DNA of 46,981 bases, taken from Plasmopara viticola (lineage: Eukaryota > Oomycota > Peronosporomycetes > Peronosporales > Peronosporaceae). Location: NCBI GenBank assembly GCA_001695595.3, contig MBPM02000252.1:1-46981 (forward strand), read 5' to 3'. A model generated the notes under the pieces. The model did no database searches. It was given only the letters and a program-made list of their open reading frames with translations, and was not told where the DNA came from. Shown here in pieces: positions 1-10,200 of the stretch (position 1 is its first letter; each line of letters opens with the position of its first letter). Made by a program: the position numbers and the translations under genes.

Positions 1-2
1 AC

Positions 3-579
3 ATCGCTTTTGCCGTCGGATATGCGTCGCGGTTTATGGAAAACCCTCAAGATGAGCATTGGACTGCAGTCAAGAGAATTCTTCGCTACCTACAAGGAAC
101 CAAGTCGCATGGACTCTGTTTTAGGCCCGGGAGCAAGGTTGACTTTCGCGCATACTCAAACGCAGACTGGGCAGGCGACCACTCCGACCGCAAGTCGACT
201 TCAGGCTACGCATTCATATTGATGGGAGCACCCATCAGTTGGGAAAGCAAGAAGCAATCAAGCGTATCGCTTTCTACCAGCGAAGCGGAGTACATCGCTT
301 TGAGTCTAGCTATACAAGAAGGCAAGTGGATCCATCATTTTCTGTACGAGATTCTGACGGCTGCTAATGAGACCACGCCGGAATTCAAGATATTCGAAGA
401 CAATCAAGCACATCGACATCAAGTACCATCACATCCGCGATGAAGTCGAACGCGGTGAATTCAAGCTGGAGTACTGCGAGACAGCCGTCATGTTGGCAGA
501 CATCATGACGAAGGCACTTCCAGGACCACGCCATGCCGACATGATGAGGGCTCTCGAAATTCACGCGTGCTCGTATTGA
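3..579 (+). pseudogene. 3' end of A' polyprotein: end of RT and RNase H, frameshifted
   Basis: The first frame reads the connection region and RNase H, with the usual copia landmarks: a SNADWAGD active-site block, STSGY, SLSTSEAEYIAL and FEDNQ. At about 407 a deletion of about 47 bp relative to the A element (14037-14084) removes the stretch between EDNQ and KHIDIKYHHIRDEV and changes the frame. The last block then continues in another frame to a stop at 577-579, next to the polypurine tract. The same deletion is present in the next copy at about 4237, so it predates the duplication. The sequence is nearly identical to 3832-4407. It cannot encode an active RNase H. Confidence 0.85.
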
Positions 580-585
580 GGGGAG
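578..585 (+). other. Polypurine tract of A' (plus-strand primer)
   Basis: GAGGGGAG lies directly before the LTR start at 586. The equivalent tract in the next copy is at 4406-4414 (GAGGGGGAG). This is the expected position for priming plus-strand DNA synthesis. Confidence 0.8.
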
Positions 586-919
586 TATTATAATAAAGGT
601 AACCGGTTTCCCTCAGTTTTATTCCGGTTTCCAAGGCTGTCCAATACGAGCGGCTGTCCGACGTTTCAAGCAAACAACGATGACGTCATGAATAGACATA
701 TGGACAGGCGCCCTCAACGATGATTGCGCCCGGATGGTAAGTTCTTCTGATTGGCTTAGATAAATGAATGGCTTAGATGTAGCAAGGAGTTGTGAACTAA
801 GGACCAAATTAAAAAACTCACTTTCGAATCTTCATTCAACACCGCAAGTGCCTTCTTCGCTCTTCGCTCACCGCAAGCTTCGCTCCTCCACTCCACTCCT
901 CCACGCCAAAATTCCAACA
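586..919 (+). repeat. A' LTR, first copy (334 bp)
   Basis: It begins TATTATAATAAAGG and ends CCAACA, bounded by the polypurine tract and by the primer-binding site at 920. It is homologous over most of its length to the LTR at 4415-4737 and to the A LTRs. It carries the 87-bp core shared by all lineages at 719-805 and one copy of the GATGATTGCGCCCGGATGG motif. Relative to the next LTR it has about 5 extra bases near the start and differences around 870-910. AATTAAAAAACTC replaces the AATTAATAAACTC seen in the other A-type LTRs, losing a possible AATAAA signal. Confidence 0.9.
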
Positions 920-932
920 GGTTATGAGCCCA
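920..932 (+). other. Primer-binding site (initiator tRNA-Met anticodon stem-loop), A'
   Basis: GGTTATGAGCCCA directly follows the LTR. It is complementary to TGGGCTCATAACC, the anticodon stem-loop of initiator tRNA-Met. The polyprotein ATG is at 924, inside the site. The next A' copy has the same site at 4738-4750. Confidence 0.85.
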
Positions 933-3900
933 AGTACCATGTCCACTGCGCAAGACGTCTCCACCAAAGTCTCCATCGACAAATTCAACGGAGACAACTA
1001 CGTGACGTGGAGCCGCTACATGCGTGGCGTGTTCCTGACCACGTCAACGTGGCAAGTGGTGAATCGCCAGACGACTCCTTCCTTCACCGACTCTCGTGCC
1101 AAGGATGAGTATGTCAAGCTTAACAATATCGCCTTCGGACTCATGCTGCTCCACATGGACGCGGACTACCATCACGTCGTGGATGACTGCGAGGAAGCAT
1201 GGGTCGCATGGACGCGTGTGAAGACACTTTACGGTGGATCTCAAAAGGCTGGTCGCATCTATCTCAAGCGACAGCTCTTCAGCATGGAGATGTCGGAATG
1301 CGGCAATGTGCTACAACATTGCAATGAGATCCTCAACATCAGCGCCAAACTCAGCGGCATCGGCGCCAAGATGGAGGACGAAGACGTGGCAATCTGCTTG
1401 CTGCGCAGTCTCCCCAAGAGCTACGAGAACGTGGTTTTAAACTTGGAGATGAGCACTGCGGAGCTGAAAACGCAAGACGTCGTCAAGGTGCTCACGAACG
1501 AGCATATCAAGCGGCAAGGCGAGAAGACTCTGGCGATCAAGACTGAAGACACGGCACGTGCATTCAGCACTGATCGAGAGCCTCGCCAGTGCACGTACTG
1601 CGGAAAATTGGGGCACTCGGCTGAGCGGTGTTGGACCAAGCAGAAGGACGAGAATCGGGGCTCTAAGCGCGGCGGCAACAACCGTGGACGCGTGGCCAAC
1701 AATGTCCAGTGGCGCAACGACTACAACGACTATGACGATCGAGTTGCCTTTGCAGTCTCGCTGGAATGCGGCATGTCATCGAATAGCAACGCACCGGGAC
1801 TCTGGGCCATTGACAGTGGTGCCACGCATCACATATGCAACGACAAGACCAAGTTCGCGCGAATTGTCTGTTGCCAACGGTAACAAGACTGAAATCAAGG
1901 GCGTAGGGACCATCATCGAATGGGTGGTACTTCCCAACGGCAACGAACGTGAAATCGAGATTAAAGATGCGCTATACGTACCAAGCATGAGCAAGAATCT
2001 GCTATCGATTCCGCAAATTAACAAAAGTGGCCAGTTCCAGGTTGTGTTTGACGGGTTCAAGATGCACGTTGCTCGCAAGAAGTCAAAACAAGTTGTTGCC
2101 ACTGCGGATCTTATCAACGGACTCTACTGGCTTCGAACGCCACAGCGCTGTGCCAATACAGTCGTGCAAGGTAGCGGTGTGGACTTGCATGCTCGCATGG
2201 GTCATGCTCCGGTTGATGTCCTTCGCAAAATGATCGACAGCAACATGATCAAGGATGCTGAGCCACCCTCTAAGTCATCTGGTCTGTGCCGAGGATGCCA
2301 GCAAGGAAAGATGGTCCAAAAACCATTTCCGAGCAATCCGATAAGCCTAAGTATGCCCCGTTTGAGTTTCTACACTTCGGCAATTGCGGTCCAATGGAGC
2401 ACGAGTCGCTTGGTGGCAGCAGATATTTGCTGATCATCACGGACGAGGCAAGTGGGTGTATGGCTGGATTCTGTTTGCGCGCCAAGTCGGAAAGTGAAGA
2501 CTGTCTGCACAAGTACATTCTCAAGGTTGAGAAACAGTTCAATGCCAAGGTCAAGTTTGTGCGTCTTGATGGGGCCAAGGAGTTTGCAACCAACTCCCTA
2601 TTGAACTTCTACGACGATCATGCTATCGAGGTGCAGCCCACGGTCCGCTACGCGCACCAGACAAATGGCACTGCAGAGCGAGCCAACCGGACTATCGTCA
2701 CGATCGGTCGCAGCATGTTACATCACGCTGGTTTGGAAGAAATAAGTGCCCCGAATATCCCGTCCAGTCTCAAGTTAAACGCCGACCAGGCGTGCCCACT
2801 ACGGCGGATGAAGAAGAAAAGGACAACCAAGTTCACGAAGATGGCACGTCTCCAGCGGATGAATCATGGCGAGCAAGCGCCAACGCTGTGGAAATTACTT
2901 ACCTTTCCGAGCCAACGACGTATCGAGACGCAGTTAATGGACCGGAACAGGTGCACTGGCGCAAAGCCATTCAAAGAGAGCTGGAGTCGATGCGACTTCG
3001 TGGTGTATTTCGAGCGGCGAAACTTCCGATTGGACAACGCGCCATTGGCACCAAATGGGTATTCAAGATCAAGCGGAGAGCTGATGGATTGATTGAGAAG
3101 TATAAAGCGCGCCTCGTTGCAAAAGGGTTCAAGCAAACCACGGCATCGACTACACGGAGACGTTTTCGCCTGTTATCAAGTATGTGACTTGCGAATGGTC
3201 ATAGCGATCGCCAGGTACTTCGACTGGCCTCTTGACCAACTGGATGTGGTGACAGCATTCTTGTACGGCGTCATGAAGGAGCAAGTGTTGTGCGCGACGC
3301 CGGAAGGGTTGAGCTCGATGACAATTGCGACTGTCTCGAGCTGATTAAGGCGATTTATGGACTCAAGCACGCCTCGCGAGTTTGTAACGAGACCTTCGAC
3401 GGATTCGTGTGCTCCATCGGCTTTCAAGTTTCAGCCTATGATCCCTGTCTATACATTAAGATTGTGGGTGTCCACTGCGTACTGCTTCTGGTTTACGTCG
3501 ACGATGTACTCGTCACAGGAAGCTCGACCGACCTTATCGCGCGTACCAAGAATGACTTGAAGACGCGCTTCGAGATGACGGACAGCGGTGAATGCGTCTT
3601 CGTCCTGGGTATGGAACTGTTAAAGAACCCTGACGGAAGTGTAACAGTGTGCCAGCGACGCTACATCGAAGACATTCTCAAGCGCTTCGGCATGCCGACA
3701 GCAAGCCCGTTGTGAGCCCGGCGGACCCAAGTACTCGACTTTTTCCAAGTGACAAGTCGACAGCAACAAATGTTCCGTTTTGTGAAGCAGCCGGTGCACT
3801 GATGCATCTAATGATAGCGACTCGCCCTGACATCGCTTTTGCCGTCGGATATGCGTCGCGGTTTATGGAAAACCCTCAAGATGAGCATTGGACTGCAGTC

Positions 3901-4407
3901 AAGAGAATTCTTCGCTACCTACAAGGAACCAAGTCGCATGGACTCTGTTTTAGGCCCGGGAGCAAGGTTGACTTTCGCGCATACTCAAACGCAGACTGGG
4001 CAGGCGACCACTCCGACCGCAAGTCGACTTCAGGCTACGCATTCATATTGATGGGAGCACCCATCAGTTGGGAAAGCAAGAAGCAATCAAGCGTATCGCT
4101 TTCTACCAGCGAAGCGGAGTACATCGCTTTGAGTCTAGCTATACAAGAAGGCAAGTGGATCCATCATTTTCTGTACGAGATTCTGACGGCTGCTAATGAG
4201 ACCACGCCGGAATTCAAGATATTCGAAGACAATCAAGCACATCGACATCAAGTACCATCACATCCGCGATGAAGTCGAACGCGGTGAATTCAAGCTGGAG
4301 TACTGCGAGACAGCCGTCATGTTGGCAACATCATGACGAAGGCACTTCCAGGACCACGCCATGCCGACATGATGAGGGCTCTCGAAATTCACGCGTGCTC
4401 GTATTGA
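924..4407 (+). pseudogene. A' Gag-Pol polyprotein, heavily frameshifted and deleted
   Basis: The start at 924 lies in the primer-binding site, as in all copies here. Gag is readable to 1883, with a CCHC knuckle ([14 protein letters not shown]) and then the protease motif [10 protein letters not shown] 23-bp deletion near 1855 ends that frame. Gag-pre-integrase, integrase, RT and RNase H follow in several frames, with shifts near 2340, 3138, 3186, 3306 and 3695. Roughly 0.5 kb covering the integrase C-terminal region and the linker is missing after about 2747. The first integrase catalytic Asp is Gly here (HFGNCGPM), while the third copy keeps Asp. The RT motif YVDD is present near 3496. The 47-bp RNase H deletion recurs near 4237. 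This copy cannot be autonomous. Confidence 0.88.
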
Positions 4408-4414
4408 GGGGGAG

Positions 4415-4737
4415 TATTAAAGGTAACCGGTTTCCCTCAGTTTTATTCCGGTTTCCAAGGCTGTCCAATACGAGCGGCTGTCCGACGTTTCAAGCAAACA
4501 ACGATGACGTCATGAATAGACATATGGACAGGCGCCCTCAAGATGATTGCGCCCGGATGGTAAGTTCTTCTGATTGGCTTAGATAAATGAATGGCTTAGA
4601 TGTAGCAAGGAGTTGTGAACTAAGGACCAAATTAATAAACTCACTTTCGAATCTTCATTCAACACCGCAAGTGCCTTCTTCGCTCTTCGCTCACCGCAAG
4701 CTTCGCTCCTCCTCTCCTCCACTTCAAAATTCCAACA
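4415..4737 (+). repeat. A' LTR, second copy (323 bp), shared by two tandem units
   Basis: It begins TATTAAAGGTAACC and ends CCAACA, followed by GGTTATGAGCCC. It serves as 3' LTR of the unit at 920-4414 and as 5' LTR of the unit starting at 4738. It keeps AATTAATAAAC, with a possible AATAAA polyadenylation signal. Several small differences from the LTR at 586 show that the array is not brand new. Confidence 0.9.
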
Positions 4738-4741
4738 GGTT

Positions 4742-6253
4742 ATGAGCCCAAGTACCATGTCCACTGCGCAAGACGTCTCCACCAAAGTCTCCATCGACAA
4801 ATTCAACGGAGACAACTACGTGACGTGGAGCCGCTACATGCGTGGCGTGTTCCTGACCAAGTCAACGTGGCATGTGGTGAATCGCCAGACGACTCCTTCC
4901 TTCACCGACTCTCGTGCCGAGGATGAGTATGTCAAGTTTAACATATCGCCTTCGGACTCATGCTGCTCCACATGGACGCGGACTACCATCACGTCGTGGA
5001 TGACTGCGAGGAAGCATGGGTCGCATGGACGCGTGTGAAGACACTTTACGGTGGATCTCAAAAGGCTGGTCGCATCTATCTCAAGCGACAGCTCTTCAGC
5101 ATGGAGATGTCGGAAGGCGGCAATGTGCTACAACATTGCAATGAGATCCTCAACATCAGCGCCAAACTCAGCGGCATCGGCGCCAAGATGGAGGACGAAG
5201 ACGTGGCAATCTGCTTGCTGCGCAGTCTCCCCAAGAGCTACGAGAACGTGGTTTTAAACTTGGAGATGAGCACTGCGAGCTGAAAACGCAAGACGTCGTC
5301 AAGGTGCTCACGAACGAGCATATCAAGCGGCAGGACGAGAAGGCTCTGGCGATCAAGACTGAAGACACGGCACGTGCATTCAGCACTGATCGAGAGCCTC
5401 GCCAGTGCACGTACTGCGGAAAATTGGGGCACTCGGCTGAGCGGTGTTGGACCAAGCAGAAGGACGAGAATCGGGGCTCTAAGCGCGGCGGCAACAACCG
5501 TGGACGCGTGGCCAACAATGTCCAGTGGCGCAACGACTACAACGACTATGACGATCGAGTTGCCTTTGCAGTCTCGCTGGAATGCGGCATGTCATCGAAA
5601 GAGCAACGCACCGGGACTCTGGGCCATTGACAGTGGTGCCACGCATCACATATGCAACGACAAGACCAAGTTCGCGCGAATTGTCTGTTGCCAACGGTAA
5701 CAAGACTGAAATCAAGGGCGTAGGGACCATCATCGAATGGGTGGTACTTCCCAACGGCAACGAACGTGAAATCGAGATTAAAAATGCGCTATACGTACCA
5801 AGCATGAGCAAGAATCTGCTATCGATTCCGCAAATTAACAAAAGTGGCCAGTTCCAGGTTGTGTTTGACGGGTTCAAGATGCACGTTGCTCGCAAGAAGT
5901 CAAAACAAGTTGTTGCCACTGCGGATCTTATCAACGGACTCTACTGGCTTCGAACGCCACAGCGCTGTGCCAATACAGTCGTGCAAGGTAGCGGTGTGGA
6001 CTTGCATGCTCGCTTGGGTCATGCTCCGGTTGATGTCCTTCGCAAAATGATCGACAGCAACATGATCAAGGACGCTGAGCCACCCTCTAAGTCATCTGGT
6101 CTGTGCCGAGGATGCCAGCAAGGAAAGATGGTCCAGAAACCATTTCCGAGCAATCCGACAAGCCTAAATATGCCCCGTTTGAGTTTCTACACTTCGACAA
6201 TTGCGGTCCAATGGAGCACGAGTCGCTTGGTGGCAGCAGATATTTCCTGATCA
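4742..6253 (+). pseudogene. 5' part of a third A' polyprotein copy, truncated by the D insertion
   Basis: This is near-identical to 924-2430. It shows the Gag region, CCHC knuckle (near 5407), protease motif and gag-pre-integrase. It shares the 23-bp deletion near 5672 with the previous copy. It adds its own one-base changes near 4941, 5278 and 5600. It ends just after HFDNCGPM, at GATCAT (about 6249-6254), where D-type LTR sequence begins. The rest of this copy is not in the window. Confidence 0.85.
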
Positions 6254-6568
6254 TTGAAGAAGCTCGAGTGTGCACTAGTTGGTAAAATGCAAAGTGAATT
6301 TATTTAAAAGGTCCTTAGTTCGCAACTACATGCTATCTCTAAGCCAATGATTTATCTAAGCCAATCAGAACAACTCACCATCCGGGCGCAATCATCTTCC
6401 CATCCGGGCGCAATCATCTTCCCATCCTGAAATCGATCTTTTGCCCATCTTGAACCGGCTACATCAGTCAGTGATCAATTGATTGCAGATACCCGTACTT
6501 ACCGATATATAGCCGCTGGTCGAGGCGTTTGTCCGCCAACATCTTCGACAAGAGTCGTATCCTCAACA
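6254..6568 (-). repeat. D 3' LTR (about 315 bp)
   Basis: On the minus strand it starts TGTTGAGGATACG (plus-strand edge 6568), directly after the polypurine tract GAGTGGGAG (plus coordinates 6569-6577). It carries two copies of the CCATCCGGGCGCAATCATCTT unit around 6378-6424 and the 87-bp shared core at 6310-6396. Its other end, near 6254, resembles the C LTR end but is diverged, so that edge is approximate. Confidence 0.8.
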
Positions 6569-7776
6569 CTCCCACTCGACTCGTCAGCGCTTGGAGACTT
6601 GATGCCCAATTTGTTCCGAAGATATTGAAATTGGGCCGCAGTTATTGGCTTGGTCATGATGTCAGCGAGCATGTCGTGCGTCGAACAATACTGCAGCATG
6701 ACTTGACCGTCTTCTACTTTCTCCCGCACGAAGTGGTACCGAATGTCGATATGCTTGGTGCGCTTGTGAAACTCTGGATTCTTAGCCAAAGCGATGGAAC
6801 CTTGATTGTCCTCGTAGATCTTGATCGCTTGACCTCTTGATAGTTCACCAAGTTCGCACAGAAAGGTTTTTAACCAAGTTGCCTCTTGAGCTGCTTCTGT
6901 CAAAGCCATGTACTCTGCTTCTGTAGAAGAAAGTGCCACTGTCCGTTGTTTCTTGCTTCTCCAGCTGATGCAACCTCCATTCATCATGAACGCATAACCG
7001 CTTGTGCTTCTTCGGGTTTCCAAATCGCCTGCCCAATCTGCATCGGAATAGCCTCGAAGTCTTTCTTGGTCTTGAGCTTGAAATGTAATGCCGTGCGTCT
7101 TTGTTCCTTGAATGTATTGGAAGACCCTTTTGAGTGCCTGCCAGTGAGTTGGACATGGGTCCCGAGGCAAATTGGCTGAGTACTCCCACTGAGGCTGCTA
7201 GGTCCGGCCGAGTCCCGACCATCAAGTACATGAGGCAACCAACGGCATTTCGATAAGGGACTTTTGCCATCGTCTCTTCATGACAACACCCCCCTTCGCA
7301 CATGGCCTTGGTCAACTTGAGTCCCGGATCTTGCGGTGTCCTGACGGGATTGCTGTTTTCCACTCCAGACTTTTTCAAGATGTCACTCGCGAATTTTGTC
7401 TGGCAAATGGACACGTTACCACTCAAAAATTCTTGATGAATCTCCATGCCCAAAAAGAACTTGAGTCGACCAAGATCCATCATTTCGAATCGCTCGCTGA
7501 GTGCTTTCTTAGTCCTCTTCAGCAGCAAGTCGTTGTTGCACGCAAGCACCAGGTCATCAACGTAAAGTGCCACGAGGATCAATTCTTCGTCATTGCGCTT
7601 GACGTAAATGCAATGGTCGGCATCACACTTCGCAGACTGTATTTCCAGCATGAACGCGTCAATTCTCTGGTTCCACATCCGTGGCGACTGCTTCAAACCA
7701 TAAAGGGAGCGCTTTAGCTGACAGACGTAGTTTGGGTATACGTCGTTGACATATCCATCCGGTTGCGCCATGTAAA
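6499..7776 (-). pseudogene. D polyprotein, C-terminal half of RT plus RNase H
   Basis: Reading leftward from 7776: MAQPDGY, the RT block LKRSLYGLKQSPRMWN, YVDD within ALYVDDLVLA, the connection region, then RNase H (YSDADWAGD, STSGYAF, ALSSTEAEYMAL, YEDNQGS, KHIDIRYHFVREKV). One frameshift lies near 7150-7170. The stop is at 6499-6501, inside the 3' LTR, so the last residues (ending TPRPAAIYR) are LTR-encoded. The upstream half continues at 17210 beyond the C insertion. Confidence 0.85.
7772..7776. repeat. Target-site duplication GTAAA, left copy
   Basis: GTAAA directly precedes the C 5' LTR and is repeated at 17210-17214 directly after the C 3' LTR. Removing the element and one copy restores a continuous D reading frame. 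Confidence 0.92.
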
Positions 7777-8077
7777 TGTTGTCGAAGATGCTGGTGATGA
7801 TACGCCTCGACCAGCGACTACATATCGGTAAGTATTGGTATCTGCAATCAGTTGATGACTGACTGAGGGAGCGGGTTCAAGATGGGCAAATGATCGGTTT
7901 CGGGATGGGAAGATGATTGCGCCCGGATGGGAAGATGATTGCGCCCGGATGGTGAGTTGTTCTGATTGGCTTAGATAAATCATTGGCTTAGAGGTAGCAT
8001 GTAGTTGCGAACTAAGGACCATTAAATATATTCACTTTGCATTTTGCCAACTAGTGCTCACTTCGACCTTTTCAACA
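7777..8077 (+). repeat. C 5' LTR (301 bp)
   Basis: It starts TGTTGTCGAAGATGC and ends TTTTCAACA, followed by the primer-binding site at 8078-8090. It has two tandem copies of a 21-bp unit (GGGAAGATGATTGCGCCCGGAT) where the 3' LTR has one; this accounts for the 301 versus 280 bp difference. The shared core is at 7934-8020. Confidence 0.93.
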
Positions 8078-8081
8078 GGTT

Positions 8082-9836
8082 ATGAGCCCAAGCCCCGCCG
8101 ACTCTGCCTCCCCCTTCTCTGACTCTGCCTTCGCCACCATGGACGCGTCTATGCCAAGTCGAATCAACAAGTTCGACGGCACCAACTTTCACACCTGGAA
8201 GCTCAAGATGCAGATGGTGCTGGAGGAGAGGGACCTGTGGGAAGTCGCAAGTGGTGAGATCAAGCTGGAGCACTGCACGAATGCGATGGATCAGTCGACT
8301 TACAAGAGGAAGTCTCGGAAAGCGCTAGCGATAATCTGTCTTGCGATGGAAGACTCGCAACTGCCACTGGTCCGGTCGTCAAGTGGTGCGCATGATGCAT
8401 GGTCGCGACTGGAAGGACACTTTGAGAAGAGGAGCCTCGCAAACAAGCTCTTTCTTCGTCGACGGTTTTTCACGACAATGATGGAAGAAGGTGATGATGT
8501 TCTGGAACACATCAACAAGCTCAAGACGCTAGCGGAGCAGCTCGATGCTGTAGGTGCCCCGGTGAGCGAGGACGACTTGGTTATCACGCTTCTTGGGAGT
8601 CTTAATGACTCGTACCAGTATCTCATTACTGCGTTGGAATCTCGTGCAGACACTTTGACCTGGGAGCTGGTGACGTCTCGACTTCTCCATGAGGTTATGA
8701 AGCGCAAGGAGCAGGGCGGCGATGGAGCTGCGTCTGGCCAAGCGTTCATGATGAAGGATGCGAAGCGCAAAGGACGACCGGTGAAGAAGACTGGTGCGTG
8801 CCATAGTTGCGGCAAACGAGGACACTGGATCGCAGATTGCCCCTCGCGAGTCCAGAATGATGCTGAGCGATATCGATCGCAGCGGGAAAACGTCGCGCAG
8901 ATTGAAGATTCTGGTGACTATCTTTTCTCGGTTGGCGGTAGCAGTGGCTCTGTCAAGCCGAATGACGTCTGGCTGGTCGATTCGGGGGCGACTCAGCATA
9001 TGACAAGTTCCAAGAAGTTCATGAGGAGCTACAAGACTTTTCCCCCTATCGACGTACATCTGGCAGACGACGGCGTCGTACAAGCTATTGGCAGCGGTGA
9101 CATTGTGATGGCTATGATGACGTCGCACGGAAGTAAGAAGGGTGTGTTGACAAATGTGTGGCACATTCCCAAGATGTCGAGAAATTTGTTTTCAGTTGGT
9201 CGCTTTAACAAGGACGTCGGGCCTGTTGTTTTCGACAAGGAGGGATGCTTTGCCGAAACAAAAGGTGTCAAGTGGAAAATCGGTGCGCGCGAAGGAAAAG
9301 GATTATTTCGGCTGCACATGACTCCGGTTGCTCGTGAAGAAGCAAATACGGTCAAGACTTTGACAAGCAACGAGGACACTTCATATTTGTGGTATGTTCG
9401 ACTTGGTCATATTGGTCACGACGGGCTGAACGCAATCGTGAGGAAGAATCTCGCCACTGGAATCGAGATTACGTCTGTGAACAAGTGGAAGATTTGTGAT
9501 GGCTGTGCACTGGGTAAGCAGACTCGTGTACGGTTCCAATCGATGTCGACGGATCGAGCAAATGAGCTTTTAGAGGTTATACACAGCGATGTGTGCGGTC
9601 CCATGAAGTCTCCAACGTTTAGTGGCAAGCGCTACTTCGTGACGTTCATCGACGACAAGTCAAGATATTGCGTCGTCTATCTGATCAAGAGCAAGTCAGA
9701 AGTCGTGGACAAGTTCGCCAATTTTGTGGCATTCGCAGAAAAGCAGACCGGCAAACGCGTAAAATCTCTTCGCAGTGACAACGGTGGCGAGTATGCATCC
9801 ACGAAAATGGCCAAGTTTTGCTCGGATAATGGAATT
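8082..9836 (+). pseudogene. C polyprotein, N-terminal part: Gag, protease, start of integrase
   Basis: The start is the ATG in the primer-binding site (8082), giving MSPSPADS. Gag of the UBN2/copia type runs to about residue 220. A CCHC knuckle (CHSCGKRGHWIADC) is at residues 240-253, the aspartic protease motif DSGATQHM starts at D300, and a gag-pre-integrase HHCC region follows. The integrase catalytic residues D503 (HSDVCGPM) and D566 (SDNGGEY) are 62 residues apart. The frame is open until the A element interrupts it after GGA ATT. It continues in the same frame at 14620 (GTG CTC AAG). It is close to the B polyprotein but clearly distinct. Confidence 0.9.
9832..9836. repeat. Target-site duplication GAATT, left copy
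   Basis: GAATT occurs directly before the A 5' LTR and again at 14615-14619 directly after the A 3' LTR. The host frame GGA ATT GTG is restored when one copy and the element are removed. Confidence 0.94.
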
Positions 9837-10187
9837 TATTGAAGGTAACCGGTTTCCCTCCGTTTAATTCCGGTTCCCAAGACTGTCCAATACGAGCGGC
9901 TGTCCAACGGTTCAAACATACAACGATGACGCCATGGATAGACACACGGACAGGCGCACTCAGGATGATTGCGCCCGGATGGAAGATGATTGCGCCCAGA
10001 TGGTAAGCTCTTTTGATTGGCTTAGATAATTGAATGGCTTAGATGTAGCAAGGAGTTGTGAACTAAGGACCAAATTAATAAACTCACTTCCAAATATTCC
10101 TTCTTCTACTCAAGTGTCTTCGCTCCGGTTTTCCTCCGCGCAGACTCTTCGGTTTTTTCTCCTTCGTCCTCTTCAGCTCATTCAACA
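9837..10187 (+). repeat. A 5' LTR (351 bp)
   Basis: It starts TATTGAAGGTAACCGG and ends CATTCAACA. Two tandem copies of the GATGATTGCGCCC motif lie at 9964-10002. The shared core is at 9985-10071. A possible AATAAA lies in AATTAATAAACTC just after it. The last 90 bases are strongly pyrimidine-rich. Confidence 0.94.
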
Positions 10188-10200
10188 GGTTATGAGCCCA
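10188..10200 (+). other. Primer-binding site of A
   Basis: GGTTATGAGCCCA is identical to the sites of the other lineages although the flanking LTR differs. The polyprotein ATG is at 10192. Confidence 0.85.

Larger units (their letters stand above)
1..6253 (+). mobile_element. Tandem LTR-sharing array of defective copia elements, lineage A'
   Basis: Order seen: 3' end of one internal region (1-585), LTR (586-919), complete but deleted internal region (920-4414), LTR (4415-4737), 5' part of a third internal region (4738-6253). The LTR-to-LTR period is 3829 bp. The middle internal region is about 3.5 kb, against about 4.08 kb in the related A element at 10188-14265. Position 1 matches about position 3830, so the array continues to the left of the window. 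The right copy stops at about 6253, inside the start of the integrase core, where the minus-strand D element begins. Both complete termini of the middle unit are LTRs shared with neighbours, so no target-site duplication can be checked. Confidence 0.9.

Noticed and set aside
6254..7776. Left D piece as an independent truncated element
   Set aside because: The GTAAA duplication and the continuous protein match with 17210-17642 show it is one half of a single interrupted element.
10030..10191. In-frame upstream ATG in the A LTR that would add 54 residues to the polyprotein
   Set aside because: The extension is LTR sequence, is out of frame in the A' copies, and has no counterpart in B or C. 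The ATG in the primer-binding site is conserved in all lineages.
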